Shown here one piece after another: positions 33,761 through 49,000 of a stretch of DNA of 64,000 bases. Origin of the DNA: Azoarcus sp. CIB (GTDB lineage Bacteria; Pseudomonadota; Gammaproteobacteria; Burkholderiales; Rhodocyclaceae); contig NZ_CP011072.1 in NCBI RefSeq assembly GCF_001190925.1, positions 2,170,001 through 2,234,000 of the forward strand, written 5' to 3'. The notes below the pieces were generated by a model, which searched no databases, had not been told where the DNA came from, and was given only the letters and a program-made list of their open reading frames with translations. The first letter of the stretch is position 1, and each line of letters begins with the position of its first letter. A program made the position numbers and the translations under genes.

Positions 33761-33789
33761 AAGGATGAAAATCTGCTCGTAATCAAAAG

Positions 33790-33816
33790 AAGGCCGGCGA
33801 ATTCATCGCCGGCCTT
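33790..33816 (-). terminator. rho-independent terminator of eno
   Basis: An 11-bp perfect stem (33790-33800 with 33806-33816) closes a five-base loop. On the minus strand it is followed by CTTTTGATT. It lies between eno and ftsB, so ftsB depends on readthrough or its own promoter. Confidence 0.75.
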
Positions 33817-33870
33817 GTGCATCGAATCAATGCGGACGGCCCTCGCGGGCCGCCGCCGACCGCGGAACGC

Positions 33871-36058
<2,188 letters not shown>

Positions 36059-36068
36059 CGCGACTCCC

Positions 36069-39165
<3,097 letters not shown>

Positions 39166-39203
39166 TCAATCGATTCCTCTGGTTTGGCTCGACAAGACAC
39201 TCT

Positions 39204-39223
39204 AACATACGGTACCGTATGTT
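39204..39223. promoter_or_regulatory. 20-bp perfect palindrome, candidate TetR-type operator
   Basis: AACATACGGT-ACCGTATGTT is a perfect palindrome in the 168-bp divergent region of the thioesterase and ETF-QO genes. A near copy (15 of 17 bases over ATACGG.ACCGTA.GTT) lies at 57508 before fadH. Symmetry, length and targets suggest a TetR-family regulator of acyl-CoA metabolism (inference). Confidence 0.75.
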
Positions 39224-39333
39224 CGATATGCACCGGTGCGACAGGTGACGTGCGCGTCCAAGGGCATGCATGTATTAAACTGCATCCCCGCGATGCACAA
39301 AACCAATATGCGCGTATTCAAATGGAGAACTGA

Positions 39334-40977
39334 ATGGAACGCGAATCGATGGAATTCGACGTCCTGATCGTCGGCGGCGGCCCCGCGGGGTTGGCTGCGG
39401 CGATCAGGCTGAAGCAACTGGCGGCCGAAAAAGGCAGCGATATATCCGTCTGCCTGATCGAGAAGGCCGCCGAAATCGGCGCGCACATTCTCTCCGGAGC
39501 CGTGATGGACCCGCGCGCGCTGAACGAGCTGATCCCCGACTGGAAGGAACAGGGCGCGCCGCTGACCACCGAGGTCACTGAAGACCGCGTGATCTTCCTC
39601 AACGAAACGGGCGGGCGCAAGGTCCCCACCGGCCTTCTGCCGGACTGTTTCCTGAACCACGGCAACTACATCGTGCGCCTGGGCAACGTCGCCAAGTGGC
39701 TCGGCGAGCAGGCCGAAGCACTGGGCGTCGAGGTCTATCCGGGTTTTGCGGGGGCCGAGATCCTGTTCGACGAGACGGGCGCTGTGAAGGGTGTGGCGAC
39801 CGGCGACATGGGCGTCACGCGCGAAGGCGAACAGGGCCCCGCCTACCAGCCGGGCATGGAACTGCACGCGAAATACACGCTGTTTGCCGAAGGCTGCCGC
39901 GGGCATCTGGGCAAGCAGCTCGAAACTAAGTTCAACCTCCGGAACGGCGTCGATCCGCAGACCTACGGCATCGGCCTGAAGGAGCTGTGGGAAGTCCCCG
40001 CCGAGCGTCATGAGCCGGGCGTGGTCGTGCACACCACCGGCTGGCCCCTGCCCTCCGACACCTACGGCGGCGGCTTCGTCTATCACCTCGAGGACAACCT
40101 CGTGGCGATCGGCTACGTCGTGGGCCTCAACTACACGAATCCGCACCTCTCGCCGTTCGAGGAGTTCCAGCGCTACAAGACGCATCCGGAGATCCGCAAG
40201 TACCTCGAAGGCGGCAAGCGTCTGGCCTACGGTGCGCGCGCGATCGCCGCCGGCGGCCTGCAGAGCCAGCCCAAGCTGGTGTTCCCGGGCGGCGCGCTCA
40301 TCGGTGACGACGCGGGCTTCCTCAACGCCGCACGCATCAAGGGCAGCCACGCCGCGATCAAGAGCGGCATGCTGGCCGCGGACGCCGCGTTCGAAGCCCT
40401 CGCGGCAGAACGCCAGCGCGACGAGCTCTCGGCCTTCCCGGAAGCTTTCAAGAACAGCTGGCTGTTTGATGAGCTGCACAAGACGCGCAACTTCAAGCCC
40501 TACATGAAGAAGGGCCTGTGGATGGGGTCGCTCCTCTTCGGCTTCGACCAGAAGGTGCTCAAAGGCAAGGCGCCGTGGACGCTGCACAACAGCTCGGACC
40601 ACGACAAGCTGAAGCTCGCGTCGGAGTGCCCGAAAATCGACTATCCGAAGCCCGACGGCGTGCTGACCTTCGACCGACTCTCCTCGGTGTTCCTGTCGAA
40701 CACCAACCACGAGGAAGATCAGCCCTGTCACCTGCAGCTGAAGGATGCTTCGGTGCCGATCGCGGTGAACCTCGCGAAGTACGACGCGCCCGAGCAGCGC
40801 TACTGCCCGGCCGGCGTATACGAGATCGTCCGCGACGAATCGGGATCGAACCCCCGCCTGCAGATCAACGCGCAGAACTGCGTGCACTGCAAGACCTGCG
40901 ACATCAAGGACCCGACGCAGAACATCAACTGGGTCGTGCCGCAGGGCGGTGAAGGACCGATCTACCAGGGGATGTAA
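39334..40977 (+). CDS. electron transfer flavoprotein:ubiquinone oxidoreductase
   Basis: 547-residue membrane-associated flavoprotein with one 4Fe-4S cluster. It passes electrons from ETF, reduced by acyl-CoA dehydrogenases, to the quinone pool. Seen: the FAD-binding [30 protein letters not shown], the conserved HTTGWPL and GGGFVYH region, GDDAGFLN (second FAD motif), and the cluster cysteines in RYCPAGVYE and [17 protein letters not shown] lies seven bases before the ATG. It would serve the AliB and other dehydrogenases encoded at the left of the window. Confidence 0.96.
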   Translation: MERESMEFDVLIVGGGPAGLAAAIRLKQLAAEKGSDISVCLIEKAAEIGAHILSGAVMDPRALNELIPDWKEQGAPLTTEVTEDRVIFLNETGGRKVPTGLLPDCFLNHGNYIVRLGNVAKWLGEQAEALGVEVYPGFAGAEILFDETGAVKGVATGDMGVTREGEQGPAYQPGMELHAKYTLFAEGCRGHLGKQLETKFNLRNGVDPQTYGIGLKELWEVPAERHEPGVVVHTTGWPLPSDTYGGGFVYHLEDNLVAIGYVVGLNYTNPHLSPFEEFQRYKTHPEIRKYLEGGKRLAYGARAIAAGGLQSQPKLVFPGGALIGDDAGFLNAARIKGSHAAIKSGMLAADAAFEALAAERQRDELSAFPEAFKNSWLFDELHKTRNFKPYMKKGLWMGSLLFGFDQKVLKGKAPWTLHNSSDHDKLKLASECPKIDYPKPDGVLTFDRLSSVFLSNTNHEEDQPCHLQLKDASVPIAVNLAKYDAPEQRYCPAGVYEIVRDESGSNPRLQINAQNCVHCKTCDIKDPTQNINWVVPQGGEGPIYQGM

Positions 40978-41020
40978 GCCCCAACCGGCTGCCGACCGGC
41001 GGCTGGGCCTGCTACAGGCA

Positions 41021-41044
41021 AAGGGCGGCTTCGGCCGCCCTTTT
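41021..41044 (+). terminator. rho-independent terminator after the ETF-QO gene
   Basis: AAGGGCGGC-TTCG-GCCGCCCTT, a nine-bp stem with a stable TTCG tetraloop followed by TTTT, located 43 bp after the ETF-QO stop and before the convergent thioredoxin gene. The symmetric A/T flanks allow action in both directions. Confidence 0.85.
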
Positions 41045-41063
41045 CACTGTCCGGCCAGCGGAT

Positions 41064-41537
41064 TCATGGGTTCGTCTGCAGACCGAGGGACGACCGCACC
41101 GTCGCCTCCGTGACAACGCCCGACAAGGCGGTCTTGCCGCCCTTCCCGTCGAAAAAGATCGTTCTCGGCAGCTCGCCGCGCCACTTCGGATCGAGCGCGT
41201 ACCCGAGGGCTTCGGGGGATTCCGGCCCGTAGGCGAAGCGCTGCCCGGGCACGGCAAGCAGGTCCAGCGGTTCGGCCAATCCGGCAGACTGCGGCTCCAC
41301 GGCCACCGTGACCAGCCTGAACCTGGGGTCGGTCTTGGCCATCTCGGCAAAGAGCTTGAGGTTCTTCTTGCAGTGGACACATTCCGAGGACCACAGGGCG
41401 ACGATCGTCGGCACCGCGTGGCTCGACGGAGTGACGATCCGGGCGGCGGCGGACCGGTCCAGGGCCTGGAATTCAGTCGCGCCGCAGGCAGCGGCAACGC
41501 ACCAGGACAAGCTCGCAACGATGCGTCGGATCTTCAT
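41064..41537 (-). CDS. exported thioredoxin-fold protein (CVHC active site)
   Basis: 157-residue protein with an N-terminal signal peptide (about residues 1-20) and a TlpA/thioredoxin-like fold. Seen: WSSECVHCKKNLKLFAEM with CVHC at about 53-56, the cis-proline region ELPRTIFFDGKG, and GVVTEATVRSSL. It probably reduces disulfides or cysteines of periplasmic copper-handling partners (inference). Last gene of the copper-linked operon. Its ATG overlaps the propeller gene stop by four bases (ATGA). Confidence 0.83.
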   Translation of the reverse strand: MKIRRIVASLSWCVAAACGATEFQALDRSAAARIVTPSSHAVPTIVALWSSECVHCKKNLKLFAEMAKTDPRFRLVTVAVEPQSAGLAEPLDLLAVPGQRFAYGPESPEALGYALDPKWRGELPRTIFFDGKGGKTALSGVVTEATVRSSLGLQTNP

Positions 41538-42751
41538 TCCAGCCGGTACCCCTGCATGCCTTCGTTCTCCGTCCGCCAGAATGCGAACAGCGCGTCGCCG
41601 CGACGGATCACGCGCGGCTGGTCCGATGCGCCACCGGTGGCCGCTAGTGCCCGCGCACTGAAGGTCGCGCCGCCGTCTGCCGATACCTCGGCCTGCAGGC
41701 GCGTGCGCTCACCGTCGAATTCCTTCCAGACAATGGCGACGTGCCGCCCCGCGGTCGCGATGTCCGCATGCGCCGCCCGCTCGCCGCCCAACGCGCGCTG
41801 CCCGTCCACCCGACCGTCTTTCAAGCGCCCGTAGAAGACACGCCCTTCGCCATCCTTCTCGTTGAACCACACTGCGTGACGCGTGCCGTCAGGCGCGACG
41901 GCGAGCGAGGGGCCGTGGTGCGGGCAGGCGTCGATGCGCCAGCGGTCGAAGGTGGCGCGCGCAACCTGTCCGGGCGCCCCTTCCGCGCTCAGCTTGACCA
42001 CCGCATGGTCGCGCTCGTTGGGTTCGAAGACATGGCGCCACATCAGCAGCGGGAGCCCATCCGTATCCCCGATGATCCCGATGCGACAGCATTCGCAGGA
42101 ATGGTCGGCGATCTTCTGCTCGGTGCGAAAACTGCGCCCACCGTCCTCCGAGATGGCCGCGTAGATTGCCGCGCCGCGGTAATCGCGATTCGCCGCCTGC
42201 GCGAGTTCGAGGTCGCGCTTGTCGATCCACGCCAGCACGACCTTGCCGGCGCCGGTCACGGCGAGCGACTCGAAGCGATGGGTGATCTCCTGGCGGTCGC
42301 GATGCACCGTGACGGGCGCCGTGAAGTGGCGCCGGTCATCGGCACGTGCGAAGCGGATCTCGCCGGTGAAGCGCTTCGCCAAGGGCCGGGTCCATGACAC
42401 CAGTGCCGCACCGTCGGCATCGAAGGCAAGCTTGGGTCGATTTTCGCCGTCGGCCGCGATCTGCTCCGGTTCCGCATTGACGACGACGGGCGCCTCCCAG
42501 TTGCGCCCATCGTCCGCACTGCGATGAAGGAGCACATGCTGGCCGTCCTTCGTCACGGCGTACAGCGCGCCGTCGGGTGCGAAGGCCGTGCTTGTTCCCA
42601 ACTCCGGTCGCGCCGGCTTGGCGCCGGCCGTTCCGTGCATGTGCCGAGCCGGCTGAACTTCGGCCGCGCCGGCGTTCGCGATCACGAACGCCCCCAGCAC
42701 AGCCATCATCGCCCGTCGCGTTGCGCTCAAGGGCATGGCAGCGCTCACCAT
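41534..42751 (-). CDS. exported BNR/sialidase-like beta-propeller with a CECC motif
   Basis: 405-residue exported protein. A signal region at residues 1-31 includes a weak twin-arginine pattern (ATRRAMM). The rest is a six-bladed sialidase-like propeller with Asp-box type blades (SADDGRNWEAP, SEDGGRSFRTE, SADGGATFSAR). Unusual metal-type residues are present: HMHG just after the signal, DHSCECCRIG near 215, and ACPHHGPS near 270. No sialidase catalytic arginine triad was identified, so copper or metal binding seems likelier than glycosidase activity (inference). The ATG at 42751 overlaps the receptor stop; ATG 42736 is an alternative. It is coupled to the thioredoxin gene. Confidence 0.8.
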   Translation of the reverse strand: MVSAAMPLSATRRAMMAVLGAFVIANAGAAEVQPARHMHGTAGAKPARPELGTSTAFAPDGALYAVTKDGQHVLLHRSADDGRNWEAPVVVNAEPEQIAADGENRPKLAFDADGAALVSWTRPLAKRFTGEIRFARADDRRHFTAPVTVHRDRQEITHRFESLAVTGAGKVVLAWIDKRDLELAQAANRDYRGAAIYAAISEDGGRSFRTEQKIADHSCECCRIGIIGDTDGLPLLMWRHVFEPNERDHAVVKLSAEGAPGQVARATFDRWRIDACPHHGPSLAVAPDGTRHAVWFNEKDGEGRVFYGRLKDGRVDGQRALGGERAAHADIATAGRHVAIVWKEFDGERTRLQAEVSADGGATFSARALAATGGASDQPRVIRRGDALFAFWRTENEGMQGYRLE

Positions 42752-44850
42752 TTCGCCTCCACACCTGCGATCACCGTACGCGGCAATCCCGGCGAATAGA
42801 CCGGGGTGCTCCGAGTCGACAGCTGCGCGCTTTCGGCGTAGCGCTTGTCGGTCAGATTCTGGACGCTGCCGAATAGCGACCAGGTCGGGTTGAGCGCGTA
42901 ATTCCCGCGCAGGTTGAAGAGGTTGTGGCCACCGTATTTCACCGTGTTCGCGTCGTCGAGCCAGTAGGATCCGATCCTCGACCACTCGAGCTGCGCCCGG
43001 ATCGCGGCCGTCGGCGTCCAAGTTAAGCGGGTGTTGGACATGAAGCGCGGCGCGCTGGCCTGCTCGTTGCCACCGAAATCGTCTCTTTCCGTTTCCCAAT
43101 TTTCAAATTCATGCCATGCATAAGACATCGCGACATCGAGCCTGACGGCGCGATGCAGCGGCACACCGAGCCCGAGTTCGACACCACGGTGACGCGTCTT
43201 GCCGGCATTGGTCGTGATCGTCTGCGTCGTTTCCGGATCACGCTGGCTCACGATGTCGTCGCGCTTCGTCAGGTCATAGGCGACCAGATCGTAGGACACG
43301 CCGGCAACCACGCCACGAATACCAAGCTCGAACTGTTCGGCGCGGATAGCCTCCAGTTCGACCGCGGACTGCGCGAGCGCCAGCGCCGATGCACGGCTCG
43401 TCGCCCTCGACGGACGGAAGAGCTGCGACTCCGACGGCGCGCGGAACCCCTGGTTGTATGAGGCGAACAGGTGGGTATCGCGATCGAGCGCATACGTCGC
43501 TCCGAACTTCGGCGTCACGCGACGGAAACTCACCGTGCTGTCAGCCGCTTGGCCGTAAAAGCTGGTTCCCGCCTGGACGGCCCCCGCGGCGAAGTCGTTG
43601 CGGAAGGCGTAGCGCATGTCGTCGTAACGCAGTCCTACGGTCAGGCGCAGCCTGTCGGTGGGCGAAATCTCGCCGTGCAGGTAGGGCGAGATGCCGCGAT
43701 ATTCGACGTCGTAATCGTAGATGCGCGGCCCCACGGTGTAGTCGATGAATTCCTGGCTCGCACCGCTTCCGCGCGTCGTCGCATTGATCCGGTTCTCGCG
43801 CCGCGATCCGGGGCTCATGTCGAGATCGACGCCCGCGATCAGGCGCGCACGCATGGGCGCGAAATCCTGGCGCCACTTCGCCATCAGGCCGTAGGACTGG
43901 TTCCGCGTCTCGGCAAGACTCGGGTCGAAGCGCAGCGCGAAGCTCGCCAGCAGGTCCATGCTGTTGTCGCGCACGTAGGGCGTGATCGACAGCAGCGAAT
44001 CCGCGGTCTCGTGCTCGAAACTGCTCGACAGGCGCAGCGCGCTGACCTTGCGGAAGGCGATCGGCAGGTAGTTGCGCTTCGGGTCGTGCCTGTAGTCCTC
44101 GCGCACGAGGGGTGAATTGGCGCCCGTGTCCTGATCGATCTCGGAGAAGCCGAGGACGGTCTTCAGCGAAGTGCTGTCGCCGATGAAGTGGTCCCAGCGC
44201 AGCGTGCCGCTCTTGCGGTCGTAGGCGGTATCGTCGCGCCATCCGTCGGTCGCGGAGAGATTCAGGTCGGCGCGAAAACCGCCGTTTGCGTAACCCGAGC
44301 CGCCACTCAGCAGCGCGCGCCGCCAGCCGTGTTCGCCGATCTCGACGGAGCCCCCGAGCTCGGTCTTCGGCGGGGGCACGCGCGTCAGCACGTTAACGAC
44401 GCCACCGATGGCATCCGAACCGTACAACGCCGAGGACGGGCCGCGGTTCACCTCGATGCCGCCCGCCTGCGGCACGTTGATCTCGTACAGCGCGTTGTGA
44501 TTGAAGAAGCCCGGCGAACGGGACGGAATGCCGTCTTCGAGGAACAGGTACACCGGGCTCGTCGTGAAGGGCTGACGAATCGAGGTCGTGTGCCCCTCGC
44601 CGTTGGTCACCGCGACCGCAGCGCCCGGAATCTGGTTCATGACCTGGGCTGGATGGGCCGGCTTGTCTGCCGCAAGTGCCTCCGCCTTCACCGCTCCGAC
44701 CGAAGCCGGCGTCTCGACCAGCCGTTCCTTTTCGCGCGTGCCGGTGACGGTCACCTGTTCGAGGATGGTTTCGGCCTCGGCCGCCGAAGCCCCGCCGATC
44801 GCGCAAGCGCAGGACAGCGCGACGAGGGCGCGGATTCGTTCAGCGCCCAT
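42745..44850 (-). CDS. TonB-dependent outer membrane receptor, probably for copper
   Basis: 701-residue TonB-dependent receptor. Seen: a signal peptide (residues 1-24, ASA site), the TonB-box-like TILEQVTVTGTREKE, a plug domain (MNQIPGAAV, IRQPFTTSPVYLFLEDGIP, EVNRGPSSALYGSDAIGGVVNVLTR), a long beta-barrel of about 22 strands, and NLFNLRGNYALNPTW with NLTDKRYAE near the end. The start at 44850 overlaps the PCu(A)C gene by 11 bp. The DUF2946 and PCu(A)C neighbours point to copper rather than iron as substrate (inference). Confidence 0.88.
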   Translation of the reverse strand: MGAERIRALVALSCACAIGGASAAEAETILEQVTVTGTREKERLVETPASVGAVKAEALAADKPAHPAQVMNQIPGAAVAVTNGEGHTTSIRQPFTTSPVYLFLEDGIPSRSPGFFNHNALYEINVPQAGGIEVNRGPSSALYGSDAIGGVVNVLTRVPPPKTELGGSVEIGEHGWRRALLSGGSGYANGGFRADLNLSATDGWRDDTAYDRKSGTLRWDHFIGDSTSLKTVLGFSEIDQDTGANSPLVREDYRHDPKRNYLPIAFRKVSALRLSSSFEHETADSLLSITPYVRDNSMDLLASFALRFDPSLAETRNQSYGLMAKWRQDFAPMRARLIAGVDLDMSPGSRRENRINATTRGSGASQEFIDYTVGPRIYDYDVEYRGISPYLHGEISPTDRLRLTVGLRYDDMRYAFRNDFAAGAVQAGTSFYGQAADSTVSFRRVTPKFGATYALDRDTHLFASYNQGFRAPSESQLFRPSRATSRASALALAQSAVELEAIRAEQFELGIRGVVAGVSYDLVAYDLTKRDDIVSQRDPETTQTITTNAGKTRHRGVELGLGVPLHRAVRLDVAMSYAWHEFENWETERDDFGGNEQASAPRFMSNTRLTWTPTAAIRAQLEWSRIGSYWLDDANTVKYGGHNLFNLRGNYALNPTWSLFGSVQNLTDKRYAESAQLSTRSTPVYSPGLPRTVIAGVEAKW

Positions 44851-45295
44851 GGCCGGCGCCTCCGATCGTGCCGAGCGGCCGCACCGCAGCCTTGACCTCG
44901 AGCGTCTCGCGCTTGCCGTCACGCCCTTCCACCGTCAGGGTCAGCGGCACGGTATCGCCGGGCTGCAGCGGCTGGCGCAGATCCAGCAGCATCACGTGAT
45001 GCGCCCCGGGCTTGAGTTCAACGGTCTGGCCGGCGGGAAGCGTCACCCCTGCGACAGGGCGCATCTTCATGACGTCCTTCTCCATCGCCATTTCATGGAT
45101 CTCGACGGTACCGGCGACCGGCGAGCCCGCCGCGACCAGCTTCGCATCTTGCGATGCAGTGAGCCGCATGAAGGCTCCGGTAACCTTCTGGTGCGGCACG
45201 GTCGCGCGCACCCACGGTTCCTCGACTTTGATGTCTGCCTGCGCGGGCAGCGAGAAGGCGATCACGGACAGGGCTGCTGCAATGTAATGCTTCAT
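44840..45295 (-). CDS. PCu(A)C periplasmic copper chaperone
   Basis: 151-residue exported protein: signal peptide at residues 1-20 (Ala-Gln-Ala site), then a cupredoxin-like PCu(A)C domain. Copper ligands follow the HxnM pattern: EIHEMAMEKDVMKMR and then HHVMLLDL. Such proteins bind Cu(I) in the periplasm and deliver it to oxidases or transporters. The start has AGGAG at ideal spacing, but that site (45300-45307) is exactly complementary to the end of the DUF2946 gene, which suggests it is masked unless the leader is translated. Confidence 0.92.
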   Translation of the reverse strand: MKHYIAAALSVIAFSLPAQADIKVEEPWVRATVPHQKVTGAFMRLTASQDAKLVAAGSPVAGTVEIHEMAMEKDVMKMRPVAGVTLPAGQTVELKPGAHHVMLLDLRQPLQPGDTVPLTLTVEGRDGKRETLEVKAAVRPLGTIGGAGHGR

Positions 45296-45299
45296 GTTT

Positions 45300-45507
45300 C
45301 CACTCCTGCATGGCTGGCGATCCGCCCGGCAACCGCGCGACAAACCGGCGCAGGCACGGACGAATGGGAATACGGCGAAGAACCCGGTATCGGGGTCGAA
45401 GCGCCGCAAACGTAGCTGATGAAGACCGGGATTCCGCCCCGTGGACGCCGCGCCTGTCCTCTACCGGTCAGGCGGATCGGGGCGACGGACGTTCAGGCGA
45501 GGAGTGG
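45300..45507 (-). promoter_or_regulatory. putative translational switch: leader end complementary to the PCu(A)C ribosome site
   Basis: On the mRNA (minus strand) CCACTCCT, in the last codons of the DUF2946 gene (45507-45500), is an exact reverse complement of AGGAGTGG (45307-45300), the Shine-Dalgarno region of the PCu(A)C gene. The arms are 192 bases apart. Pairing would hide the ribosome site. A ribosome stalled on the RAPP codons would cover the first arm and free it. Confidence 0.5.
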
Positions 45508-45888
45508 CGGTGCGCGCGGAGGCGACTTGATCCACGCAAACAGCGGGCGCGGGGAATGGAAGTACAGCCGGGGGAATTTGTCGCTGCCGACTTCCAGCGC
45601 AAAGGGCACCACGTACGGCGCCGGCAACGCCGGTGCCCCGCCATGCGTCGCGCAAAAGGCGCAGCGTTCCGCAGGAAAAAGGTCGGAATTGTCGCCCTTG
45701 CTGTCGCCGGTGGAATCGTCGACCGCGACCAGTTTGGTGCCGGCGACGGTACAGACCTCGACCCAGCGCGTTTCGGCGCCGGCGAGCCGCGACAGCGCAT
45801 GGCTCATTGCCGGCATGACGGCACCGAGCAGGATCGCGAACAACGCGATCCATGCCGTCAGGGTGCGGGTCGAGCGCTTGAGATGCAT
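45493..45888 (-). CDS. DUF2946 copper-responsive leader protein
   Basis: 131-residue DUF2946 protein with an N-terminal hydrophobic segment (residues 8-28, signal-like), a CAFC motif with nearby His in ERCAFCATHGG near residues 88-98, and a C-terminus KSPPRAPPLLA. DUF2946 proteins CutF of Rhodobacter and CruR of Bordetella are reported as copper-sensing upstream frames that act through their translation, using a cysteine motif and, in CutF, a proline-rich end. The RAPP motif here is of the kind found in ribosome arrest peptides. It lies 197 bp upstream of the PCu(A)C gene. An in-frame extension to 45990 is unlikely; the ribosome site is weak. Confidence 0.8.
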   Translation of the reverse strand: MHLKRSTRTLTAWIALFAILLGAVMPAMSHALSRLAGAETRWVEVCTVAGTKLVAVDDSTGDSKGDNSDLFPAERCAFCATHGGAPALPAPYVVPFALEVGSDKFPRLYFHSPRPLFAWIKSPPRAPPLLA

Positions 45889-46029
45889 GGGCGGATGGAG
45901 GCCTCGGGTCGCTGGCATTCTAGCGACGAGGCTCCCGTTTCCCTTGACTGCAGTCAAGCGGAGGAAAAAGTCGGCTGCCAACTGCTTCACGCTTCGGCAG
46001 CCCTTGGGTCGGACCTTTCGTCGGGCCGA

Positions 46030-49000
46030 TCAGCCGAGCCAGCGCCGCGCGTTGCGGAACATCCTCATCCACGGCGAATCTTCTCCAAGCGCCGTGGGAT
46101 GCCAGCTCATCTGTACGGTACGCGCGGTGCGTTCCGGGTGCGGCATCATGATCGTGAACCGGCCGTCCGCGGTCGTCACGCCGGCCAGACCGTCGGGCGA
46201 ACCGTTCGGGTTGAACGGGTAGCTCGCGGCCGGCTTGCCGTGGTTGTCGACGTAGCGCACTGCGGTGATCACGCTGCCGCGATCGGCGTCCTCCGCGAAC
46301 ACCGCCCTGCCCTCGCCGTGGCTGACCACGATGGGCATGCGGCTGCCCGCCATGCCGGCGAAGAGGATGGAGGGGCTCTCGGGAATCTCCGCCATCACGA
46401 AGCGCGCCTCGAACTGCTCGCTGCGGTTGCGATGGAAGGTCGGCCAATGGTCGGCACCCGGGATGATGGCAGCGAGGTTCGCCATCATCTGGCAGCCGTT
46501 GCACACCCCCAGCGCGAAGGTGTCGCTGCGGCCGAAGAAGGCCTCGAACTGCTCGCGCAGCGCGGCGTTGAACAGGATCGACTTGGCCCAGCCCTGACCG
46601 GCGCCGAGCACGTCGCCGTAGGAGAAGCCGCCGCAGGCAGCCAGGCCGTGGAAGTCGGACAGGTGCCGGCGGCCCGCCTGCAGGTCGGACATGTGCACGT
46701 CGAACGGCGCGAAGCCCGCGCGTTCGAACGCGGCGGCCATCTCGGCCTGCGAGTTCACGCCCTGCTCGCGCAGGACCGCGATCTTCGGACGGGCACCCGT
46801 CGCAATCATCGGGGCGACGATGTCCTCCGCCGGGTCGAAGCTCGTGACGACGCTCAGGCCGGGATTGGATACATCCGCAAGGGCTTCGAACTCCTCGCGC
46901 GCGCAGTCTGCGTCGTCGCGCAGGCGGGCGATGCGATAACTCGTTTCCGACCACGTCTGCAGCAGTTCGGCGCGCGGCGCGCTGAACACCAGCTTGGCGT
47001 TGCGCCAGAATCGGAGCTCGTCGCGTTCGTTCGGCTCGCCGAGGAAGTGGTAGGTGAGCCCCGCGTCGCGCAGCGGCGTCGTGATGCGCGCGCGGTCCTC
47101 GCGACGGATCTGGATCACCGCGCCGAGCTCCTCGGCGAACAGGCCGCCGAACAGGCGGTCGTTCAAGCGGCCCTTGATCGTGTCCGGCTTCTTGTCCAGG
47201 CCGTCGACGTCGTTCATGTACTGGTCGTAGCACACCGTATCGAGCACGACCGAAAGGCCGCACTTCGACGCAAAGGCCATCTCGCACAGCGTCGCGAACA
47301 GGCCGCCGTCGCTGCGGTCATGGTAGGCGAGCAACAGGCCGTCGCGGCGGAACTGCTGGATCAGCGCGAAGAACTTCGCCAGCTGTGCCGCGTCGACGTC
47401 CGGCGCGTGTTCGCCGACGGAACCGAACACCTGGGCCAGCGCCGAGCCCCCGAGGCGGTTACGGTCGTTGCCGAGGTCGATGAGCATGAGCTCGGTGTCC
47501 ACACCTTCCGGGAACTGCAGCTGCGGCGTGAGCGTACGGCGGATGTCCTCGACTGGCGCGAACGCGGTCACGATGAGCGACAGCGGAGCGACCACCTGGC
47601 GATCCTGCCCCGCGTCCTGCCACGCCGTCTTCATCGACAGCGAATCCTTGCCGACCGGGATCGAAAGCCCGGCCGCCTGGCAGAACTGCGACACAGCGCT
47701 GACGGTGTCGTACAGCTTCGCGTCCTCGCCGCGATGGCCCGCAGCCGCCATCCAGTTCGCGGACAGCTTCACCTTTCCAAGGTCGGCGATATCGGCCGCG
47801 GCAATGTTGGTGATTGATTCACCGACGGCCATCCGACCCGATGCACACGCATCCAGGCAGGCGACCGGGGTGCGCTCGCCCATCGCGAAGGCCTCACCCT
47901 TGTATCCGTGGAAGCTCATCGCCGTAACGGCCACGTCCGCGACCGGAATCTGCCACGGGCCGACCATCTGATCGCGCGCCGTCATGCCGCCAACCGAGCG
48001 GTCGCCGATCGTGATCAGGAAGTTCTTGCTCGCAACGGTCGGCAGGCGCAGCACACGCAGGCACGCCTCCTTCAGGTCGACGTCGGTGACGTCGAACGGC
48101 GGCACATGCACGGCACGGCGCGACACGTTGCGCGTCATCTTCGGCGGCTTGCCGAGCAGCACCTGCATTTCCATGTCGACCGGCTTGTTGTCGAAATGGC
48201 GATCGCTCACGGTGAGGTGGCCGTCCGCAGTCGCGGCGCCGAGCACCGCGAACGGGCAGCGCTCGCGTTCGCAGATGGCACGGAACTCGTCGAGGCTTTC
48301 CGGCGCGATCGCCAGGACATAACGCTCCTGCGACTCGTTGCTCCAGATCTCGCGCGGGCTCATGCCCGGCTCCTCGATGTGCACTTCGCGCAGCTCGAAG
48401 TGCGCGCCGAGACTGGCGGAGTCGGCCAACTCCGGCATCGCATTCGACAGGCCGCCCGCGCCGACGTCGTGAATCGCGAGGATCGGGTTCGCCTCGCCGC
48501 GCTGCCAGCACGCGTCGATGACTTCCTGGCAACGGCGTTCGATTTCCGGGTTGCCCCGCTGCACCGACGCGAAGTCGAGGTCGGCCGTATTGGTTCCGGT
48601 GGTCATGCTGGAGGCAGCACCGCCGCCCAGTCCGATCAGCATGCCCGGACCGCCGAGCTGGATTAGCAACGTTCCCGGCGCAAACTGCACCTTGTGCGAC
48701 TGCTCCGCCTGGATGCTGCCGAGGCCGCCGGCGATCATGATCGGCTTGTGGTATCCGCGCACCTCGCTCTGCACTTCCTGCTCGAAGGCACGGAAGTAGC
48801 CCGCAAGGTTGGGACGTCCGAACTCGTTGTTGAACGCCGCGCCGCCGATCGGACCCTCAATCATGATGTCGAGCGCCGATGCGATGCGCTCGGGCTTGCC
48901 GTAGGGCGTTTCCCACGGCTGGACGAATTCGGGAATGTTCAGGTTCGACACCGAGAAGCCGGTGAGGCCGGCCTTGGGCCGGGAGCCGCGGCCCGTCGCC

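Noticed and set aside
41534-43099. 521-codon version of the propeller gene
   Set aside because: The extra N-terminus is antisense-like sequence inside the TonB receptor gene. The signal peptide begins at 42751 or 42736.
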